From assembly GCA_964613745.1 (NCBI GenBank), contig CAZTJA010000007.1:1-64000 (forward strand): DNA of 64,000 bases, written 5' to 3'. The translations under genes and the position numbers were made by a program. Below, one piece after another: positions 59,227 to 64,000 of the stretch. The stretch is from CAZTJA01 sp964613745 (GTDB lineage: Bacteria; Desulfobacterota; Desulfomonilia; Desulfomonilales; Desulfomonilaceae). The notes below the pieces were generated by a model that was given only the letters and a program-made list of their open reading frames with translations, searched no databases and was not told the origin of the DNA. Each line of letters starts with the position of its first letter. The stretch's first letter is position 1.

Positions 59227-60954
59227 CTAGTCTTTTTGGAAACTAAGGTTTTCCTTCAGCAGGTCGCCCAGGTTGGAAGCTACAACTTCCTGGCTATGCA
59301 TATAGCCCTTCACCTGATCATAATCTCCCACTTTTTCCAGACTCTTGATTGAGAGAGCGATTTTTTTATCTTTCTTGTTGACCTTTAGGACCATAGCGGT
59401 GAGTTCTTCTCCTTCTTTAGTAAAATCATGAGGAGAGTTAACTCTGTCCTTCGAGAGTTCCGAAACGTGTATCATGCCTTCGATGCCGTCTTCAATTTCC
59501 AGGAACACGCCGAAATCAGTTACTGAAGTCACCTTGCCCTGAACTTTAGCACCTGGAGGATACCTATCGGGAATCGTTTCCCACGGATCTTCATGCATCT
59601 GCTTGATGCCAAGCGAAAATCTCTCGTTTTCTTTGTCGATGTTGAGAACTACGGCCTGAACGGTCTGACCTTTCTTATAAAGTTCACCGGGGTGTTTTAT
59701 TCTCTGGGTCCAGGAAATGTCGGAAATGTGAACGAGTCCATCGATGCCCTCATCTATACCGACGAAAATACCGAAGTCCGTAACATTCCTGATTTTTCCT
59801 TCTATCTTGGTGCCCTCCGGATAACGCTCGGCGATAACATCCCAGGGATTAGCTTTCAACTGTTTCATTCCCAGAGATATGCGCTTTTGCTCTTTGTCCA
59901 CATTGAGCACCATTACATCCACATCTTCGCTGACTTGAACGATTTTTGAAGGATGTCTCGGTTTCTTCGTCCAGGCCATCTCAGATATGTGAACGAGACC
60001 TTCGACTCCCTTTTCGAGTTCGACAAAAACACCGTAATCGGTGATGCTGACCACCTTGCCGGTCCATTTCGAGTTTATGGGATATCGCGCTTCCACATCG
60101 GCCCAGGGATCTTCTTGTGTCTGCTTTAGACCAAGAGAAACACGCTCTTTGTCTTCATCGAATTTAAGAACCTTGACTTGAATCTGATCACCCACTTTAA
60201 GAATGTCGGAAGGATGATTTATTCTACCCCAGGACATATCAGTGATATGAAGGAGACCGTCGATCCCTCCCAAATCTACGAATGCACCGTAGTCGGTTAT
60301 GTTCTTGACTGTGCCGGTGAAAACACCTTCACCTTCAAGGGCGGTCATTATCAGTTCTTTTTTCGATTCTTTTGATTTTTCCAAGAGGGGTTTTCTGGAC
60401 AGGACAATGTTGCCGCGTTTGCGGTTGTATTTGAGTACATTAAAATCGAATGTCTCGCCGATGTATTTTTCAAAGTTGCGAACAGGCCGCAGATCAACTT
60501 GCGAACCCGGTAGAAAAGCAGGAACGCCGATATCTACTTGTAATCCGCCTTTTACACGTGCGATTACCTTTCCGGCTATCGTCCTTTCCGATTCACAAAC
60601 TTCTGCAATCTGTTCCCAAATGCGAATTTTGTCGGCTTTAGACTTCGAAATCCTTACCTGTCCGGAAGACTCTTCCGTGTCTTCCAGAAAGACCTTTACC
60701 TCGTCACCGACGTTGACCGTCAATTCACCTTGTTCATCCGTGAACTGCTCAAGCGGAATTTGTCCTTCCGATTTGGAGCCTACATCCACCATGACGTATT
60801 CATTGGTGATCTGCACAACAGTGCCGGTTACGATTTCTCCTTCTTGAACCTTGTGAAAGCTGCTTTCGACGAGTTCGGCAAAATCCTCTTCTCGTGAAAT
60901 TTCCTGTTCCGATTCCTCGGCAGGAAGGTTATTGTTGGTTTCCAAGTTATCCAT
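59227..60954 (-). CDS. rpsA: 30S ribosomal protein S1
   Basis: A 575-residue protein with six S1 (OB-fold) RNA-binding domains, at about 38-107, 123-190, 208-277, 294-364, 381-450 and 468-537. Each later domain shows GKVxSITDYGVFVELEKGVEG or a near copy and ends in a segment like RISLGMKQ. Domains 3 to 6 are close repeats (GLLHITDMSW, GLVHISEMAW, GLVHISDISW, GMIHVSELS). The acidic N terminus (LPAEESEQEISREEDFAELV) and length fit Deltaproteobacteria. It binds mRNA on the 30S subunit. Last gene of the minus-strand hisC-cmk-rpsA group. Confidence 0.96.
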   Translation of the reverse strand: MDNLETNNNLPAEESEQEISREEDFAELVESSFHKVQEGEIVTGTVVQITNEYVMVDVGSKSEGQIPLEQFTDEQGELTVNVGDEVKVFLEDTEESSGQVRISKSKADKIRIWEQIAEVCESERTIAGKVIARVKGGLQVDIGVPAFLPGSQVDLRPVRNFEKYIGETFDFNVLKYNRKRGNIVLSRKPLLEKSKESKKELIMTALEGEGVFTGTVKNITDYGAFVDLGGIDGLLHITDMSWGRINHPSDILKVGDQIQVKVLKFDEDKERVSLGLKQTQEDPWADVEARYPINSKWTGKVVSITDYGVFVELEKGVEGLVHISEMAWTKKPRHPSKIVQVSEDVDVMVLNVDKEQKRISLGMKQLKANPWDVIAERYPEGTKIEGKIRNVTDFGIFVGIDEGIDGLVHISDISWTQRIKHPGELYKKGQTVQAVVLNIDKENERFSLGIKQMHEDPWETIPDRYPPGAKVQGKVTSVTDFGVFLEIEDGIEGMIHVSELSKDRVNSPHDFTKEGEELTAMVLKVNKKDKKIALSIKSLEKVGDYDQVKGYMHSQEVVASNLGDLLKENLSFQKD

Positions 60955-61106
60955 CCAGTTGCCACCCCCAGACTATTTCTCCCAATTTGGTTGTTGGACC
61001 GAGCCAGGATAATCAATTATATATAACCATTTTTGAAAATTATAACAAGCGAAACTTAGAACATCGTACACTATTTTGACAGCAGAGACTCGCTTGAATT
61101 CAAAAT

Positions 61107-61781
61107 TCAAACACGACTCACGGAACGTCGAACCTGAAGCAGCACTTCACGAACTACTTCATCGATCCCGCTCCCGGAAGTATCCATTATAATCGCGTCT
61201 GCAGCCGGTTTAAGCGGTGATGCAGATCTCTTCTCGTCACGTTCATCTCGAGCGCGCATATCATCAATCACTTCTTCAAGAGAAGGGCTTAATCCTCTAT
61301 TAACAAGCTCAAGGTACCTCCTGCGAGACCGCTCCTCCAGACTTGCGGTTAAAAAAAATTTAACTGAAGCATGTGGGAAAACCACCGTTCCCATATCACG
61401 ACCTTCCGCTACCAAATCCCAGTTTTCGCCCGCAGACCTCTGGATATCCAAGAGCGCAGCACGAACATCGGGTAATGCAGATAATATGGATGCGGCCGTT
61501 CCGATGTACTCACGCCTAATGACGTCGGTAACATCGTCTCCGTTTAAAAAGAGCAGCATTGAACCGGGAACGGGATCTATGCGCATATCGAGACTATCCA
61601 GGTCTGCGCTGGACACCTTTGGGTTAGTAATCGAGACGCCTCGATTGAGAAGATGTAAGGCCGTCACGCGGTAAAGCGCACCAGTGTCCAACAGAAAAAA
61701 ACCCAGTTCTTTGGCAACCCTGCGGGCCAGGGTGGATTTCCCGGACCCGGCCGGACCATCTATTGCGATTATTTTCTTCAT
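61107..61781 (-). CDS. cmk: Cytidylate kinase
   Basis: Phosphorylates CMP and dCMP with ATP. About 224 residues. Walker A IAIDGPAGSGKSTLARRVAKEL is split here into IAIDGPAGSGKST and LARRVAKEL, with LDTGALYRVTALHLL, the CMP-binding VAEGRDMGTVVFP and the lid RSRRRYLELVNRG. An in-frame GTG at 61796 would add five residues; ATG 61781 gives the family's N terminus. It is on the minus strand, 107 bases downstream of hisC and 152 bases upstream of rpsA. Confidence 0.94.
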   Translation of the reverse strand: MKKIIAIDGPAGSGKSTLARRVAKELGFFLLDTGALYRVTALHLLNRGVSITNPKVSSADLDSLDMRIDPVPGSMLLFLNGDDVTDVIRREYIGTAASILSALPDVRAALLDIQRSAGENWDLVAEGRDMGTVVFPHASVKFFLTASLEERSRRRYLELVNRGLSPSLEEVIDDMRARDERDEKRSASPLKPAADAIIMDTSGSGIDEVVREVLLQVRRSVSRV

Positions 61782-61888
61782 GCGGATCAGTTGCACTCGC
61801 CTGTTTTTCTTGAAAGGTGCACAATGTTAAAAGCAATTTTAACTGTTCTCAATCCTGCACCACGGGCCGTAATCACCAGCGGTAATCT

Positions 61889-63004
61889 TTACTTTTGCAC
61901 TATCGTTTTCAAAGCCTCAATGAATCGTTCATTTTCTTCCGGTTTGCCGATTGTCACCCTGATCCAATCACTCATGCCGAATGATGCTAGATGTCTCACG
62001 ATGACACCCTTTTGAAGCATTGCATTGTAGACGTCCTTTGCACCGGCACCGATTTTAAAGCAAATAAAATTCGCCTCCGAAGGAATCGTTTCAATCCCGA
62101 GTTCATTGAGTTCCGTTCCAACGTAGCGCCTTCCGGAAACGGCAGCTTCGGCTGAACTGCGCACATGATCCAAATCATTCAATGCAGCAATTGCGGCAAC
62201 TTGAGCTGAAGAGTTAACGTTAAAAGGCGCTCGTACTCGATTCAGCAATTCGATAATCCATGGCGCCGCAAGTCCGTATCCGACTCGAAAGCCCGCGAGT
62301 CCATATATCTTCGAGAAGGTTCTCAAAACCATGACGGGAACACGATCAGTTATGTAATCTAATCCTAAAGGACAATCGGGATTCATCGCGAATTCCCTGT
62401 AAGCTTCGTCGAGAACAACAATCAACCCCTCAGCAGGCAAATCGTTCAGAAATGAACGAAATTCGTTCTTCGAAACTATTGTCCCCGTAGGACTGTTTGG
62501 AACGGCCAGGAACAAGAGACGAGTCCTGTCCGTGACAGCGGCGGCCATTGAGGTCAAGTCCGAACAATAGGACTTCAAGGGAACTCTGACGGGTTTACCT
62601 CCGAATGCCTCTACGCAGATCCGATACATGGAAAAGGAGTTTTCGCCCATTATTGCTTCAGCATTCTCATTAATAAACACATGGCAGGCCAAAGCCATTA
62701 TTTCATCGGAACCATTGCCGCAGATCACATTGGTTGGATCAATTCCGAAATGACGGGCTATCGCCTCGCGTAGTGCCGGCGCAGACGATTCCGGGTAGAT
62801 GTGCGATGAAGCGAGATGTTGTTCAACTGCTTTCAATGCCAATGGTGATGGTCCCAGGGCATTCTCGTTTGACGCCATCTTGATGACATCGGTGATCCCT
62901 AGTTCCCGAACCACTTCGGCAATGGGTTTGCCTGCCACATAGGCCGGGATCGAAAGTACGTGAGGAGAAACAAGACGAGAAGCCCATTCCGGCATGTTGA
63001 ACAT
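61889..63004 (-). CDS. hisC: Histidinol-phosphate aminotransferase
   Basis: PLP aminotransferase of 371 residues in histidine synthesis; relatives may also act on aromatic amino acids. Features are KMASNENALGPSPLAL, YPESSAPALREAIARHFG, VICGNGSDEIMALA, AVPNSPTGTIVS, VVLDEAYREFA and the PLP-lysine segment RTFSKIYGLAGFRVGYG. The frame extends upstream to 63073, but ATG 63004 follows AAGGA at nine bases and gives the common start before RLVSPHVLSIPAYVAGK. It is the first gene of the minus-strand group with cmk and rpsA; tyrA and aroA, often found between them, are missing. Confidence 0.93.
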   Translation of the reverse strand: MFNMPEWASRLVSPHVLSIPAYVAGKPIAEVVRELGITDVIKMASNENALGPSPLALKAVEQHLASSHIYPESSAPALREAIARHFGIDPTNVICGNGSDEIMALACHVFINENAEAIMGENSFSMYRICVEAFGGKPVRVPLKSYCSDLTSMAAAVTDRTRLLFLAVPNSPTGTIVSKNEFRSFLNDLPAEGLIVVLDEAYREFAMNPDCPLGLDYITDRVPVMVLRTFSKIYGLAGFRVGYGLAAPWIIELLNRVRAPFNVNSSAQVAAIAALNDLDHVRSSAEAAVSGRRYVGTELNELGIETIPSEANFICFKIGAGAKDVYNAMLQKGVIVRHLASFGMSDWIRVTIGKPEENERFIEALKTIVQK

Positions 63005-63168
63005 AGAGCTCGATCCTTCCATGCTGATCATAAACCTAGGACTATAGCTCGTTACATCCATCCTGGTCAACATCCCATTAGCCGATTGCCACGCAATTAT
63101 TCACATGAGCTTCCGGCGAATTAGCTGACCCCAGCATAACCTCAAAAAGTGATTGTACCCTTCGGAAA

Positions 63169-63186
63169 CTTACATTATCATGTAAG
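63169..63186. repeat. Perfect 7-bp inverted repeat in the divergent region
   Basis: CTTACAT TATC ATGTAAG lies in the AT-rich region upstream of the outer-membrane protein gene, about 120 bases before its ATG and ahead of the hisC group. It could be an operator or a weak hairpin. Confidence 0.3.
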
Positions 63187-63303
63187 AAATTAATAATAAT
63201 TTTGTTTAATAAAACTTGATTATAAGCTATAATTACATATAAATCTTGACAACCATATTTTGAGGTTTTAGTCTCTTCTCAAGGGAAAGACCAGAAATTT
63301 GAT

Positions 63304-64000
63304 ATGAGAAGGCATAGCACCGTTCTTACTATTGGATTGCTGCTTAGCTGTCTATTTTTGACGGTAGCTCTACTGCCTTGTCCAAGCCATGCCTCGGAAT
63401 TCTTTTCGGCCCAAACCTATAAAAAATATGGAAAAACCCCACTGGAAACCCTGAACACCGCTCCTTATGAAACGAAAACCTCCGAACCCGCCGCCTCCCA
63501 TGACATGTATATAGCTCCCGCCCTTAAACAGGGAATTAACTATGTCGTGCCGACTCCGATTCAAAAAAATCTCAGCTTCAATGTTGGGTATGATAAGTGG
63601 GACAAAATCCCCACTCTTAATTTTGATTACTTCATGCCGATTAAAGCATGGAACGATAAGAGTGTTTTTCTTACTCCCCGAGTTTCCTGGACGACGACGA
63701 GGGAAAGCTATTCCATGGGACTAGGGCTCAGGCAGATGCTCACGGGAGACATCATGGTCGGTGCCCATGCGTTTCATGATTGGGTGCGCAGGAGGAACAG
63801 CCGAGAAGATTTTTTGAGAGAAGCGGGTTTCGGATTAGAGTTTTCAGCTCTTTTGGGCAAACATTCCGATCTCATATTGAGTGCGAACGCCTACTTACCG
63901 ACGAATCAAAAATTATCCCCGAAGAGTGATTACGAATCCGTAATAAAGGAGATCCTTCCCACAGGTGGAGACGTAAAACTTACGTTTCAATTTCCTGCAA
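63304..64000 (+). CDS. Inverse autotransporter-like outer-membrane beta-barrel protein, 3' partial
   Basis: Reading frame open from ATG 63304 to the end of the window (232 codons seen). A signal peptide (GLLLSCLFLTVALLPCPSHA) is followed by a linker of ~50 residues and strands of an outer-membrane barrel: NLSFNVGYDKWDKIPTLNFD, SVFLTPRVSWTTTRESYSMG, LGLRQMLTGDIMVGAHAFHD and FGLEFSALLGKHSDLILSAN, ending in AYLPTN. The YLP at a strand end and the FHD-type turn recall the intimin/invasin inverse autotransporter barrel. The passenger and any LysM or Ig domains lie beyond the window. A TTGACA at 63246-63251 may be the -35; the -10 is weak. No clear ribosome site. Confidence 0.7.
   Translation, partial: MRRHSTVLTIGLLLSCLFLTVALLPCPSHASEFFSAQTYKKYGKTPLETLNTAPYETKTSEPAASHDMYIAPALKQGINYVVPTPIQKNLSFNVGYDKWDKIPTLNFDYFMPIKAWNDKSVFLTPRVSWTTTRESYSMGLGLRQMLTGDIMVGAHAFHDWVRRRNSREDFLREAGFGLEFSALLGKHSDLILSANAYLPTNQKLSPKSDYESVIKEILPTGGDVKLTFQFPA

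Noticed and set aside
60299..60847. A 182-codon plus-strand frame within rpsA
   Set aside because: It is opposite to a very well-supported repeat protein; its Ser/Thr/Pro-rich product is what a reverse reading of S1 repeats gives.
1..64000. CRISPR arrays, insertion sequences, prophage
   Set aside because: No regularly spaced direct repeats, terminal inverted repeats with a transposase, or phage structural genes were found by eye; repeats noted are short palindromes only.

Overview
The window looks like a chromosomal segment of an anaerobic, Gram-negative (diderm) bacterium, most likely Desulfobacterota (former Deltaproteobacteria). This is inferred from gene content, not from a search: 2-oxoacid:ferredoxin oxidoreductase, a glutaconyl-CoA decarboxylase alpha subunit, rubrerythrin, NifU/NifS as the only Fe-S assembly pair, the argBDFGH-lipoprotein-lysA-dapAB order, DUF4416, DUF2225, and diderm genes such as a KdsD/KpsF-type isomerase, lipoproteins and an outer-membrane barrel. 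Bases are moderately AT-rich, coding density is high, and no transposase, integrase, phage gene or CRISPR array was seen. No stretch without a gene exceeds 300 bases.

Layout. 1-3670: korA (5' end outside the window), korB and fumC, overlapping head to tail. 3731-4513 (minus): a STAS protein with a duplicated C-terminal helical motif. 4746-15475: a long biosynthetic run argB-argD-argF-argG-argH, a fibronectin-type lipoprotein, lysA-dapA-dapB, an FAH-family enzyme and folK. 15618-18392: a receiver/PAS/histidine kinase hybrid, a lytic transglycosylase and pgsA. 18442-22496 (minus): a small cysteine-patterned lipoprotein, tRNA-Ser(UGA), an LD-carboxypeptidase, trmL, a phosphodiesterase-like enzyme and a PHP phosphoesterase. 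22753-30056: glmM-kdsD, a DksA/TraR zinc-finger protein, an unrecognised charged protein, DUF4416-yicC-rpoZ-rlmB, an unknown protein and three unrecognised small genes coupled by 4-base overlaps. 29996-37704: a lipidated LolA-like protein (minus), nifU-nifS (plus), then a minus-strand ABC cassette (ATPase, permease, GldG-like, DUF4340).

37923-44891: a secreted TPR protein, an unusual archaeo-eukaryotic-type primase with a C-terminal Sm/Hfq-like tail, spmA-spmB, tRNA-Ser(GCU), a UvrD-like helicase (minus) and a DUF2225 protein. 45015-51832: gcdA, rubrerythrin, citrate synthase, sdhA-sdhB and a thiamine-binding-type protein. 51857-59180: a Nudix hydrolase, a membrane histidine kinase with a sigma-54 response regulator, an L,D-transpeptidase, a lipoprotein, a DUF3108 protein and a CCA-adding-type nucleotidyltransferase. 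59227-63004 (minus): hisC-cmk-rpsA. 63304-64000: the start of an inverse-autotransporter-like barrel protein that runs off the window.

Together the genes cover arginine and lysine synthesis, parts of an anaerobic TCA cycle (KorAB, fumarase, citrate synthase, succinate dehydrogenase soluble subunits), Fe-S assembly, envelope building and translation. The most unusual observations are the stand-alone primase with an Sm-like tail, the STAS/duplicated-motif regulator, the three-gene unknown micro-operon at 29267-30056, and a stem-loop placed at the predicted 5' end of the citrate synthase transcript.
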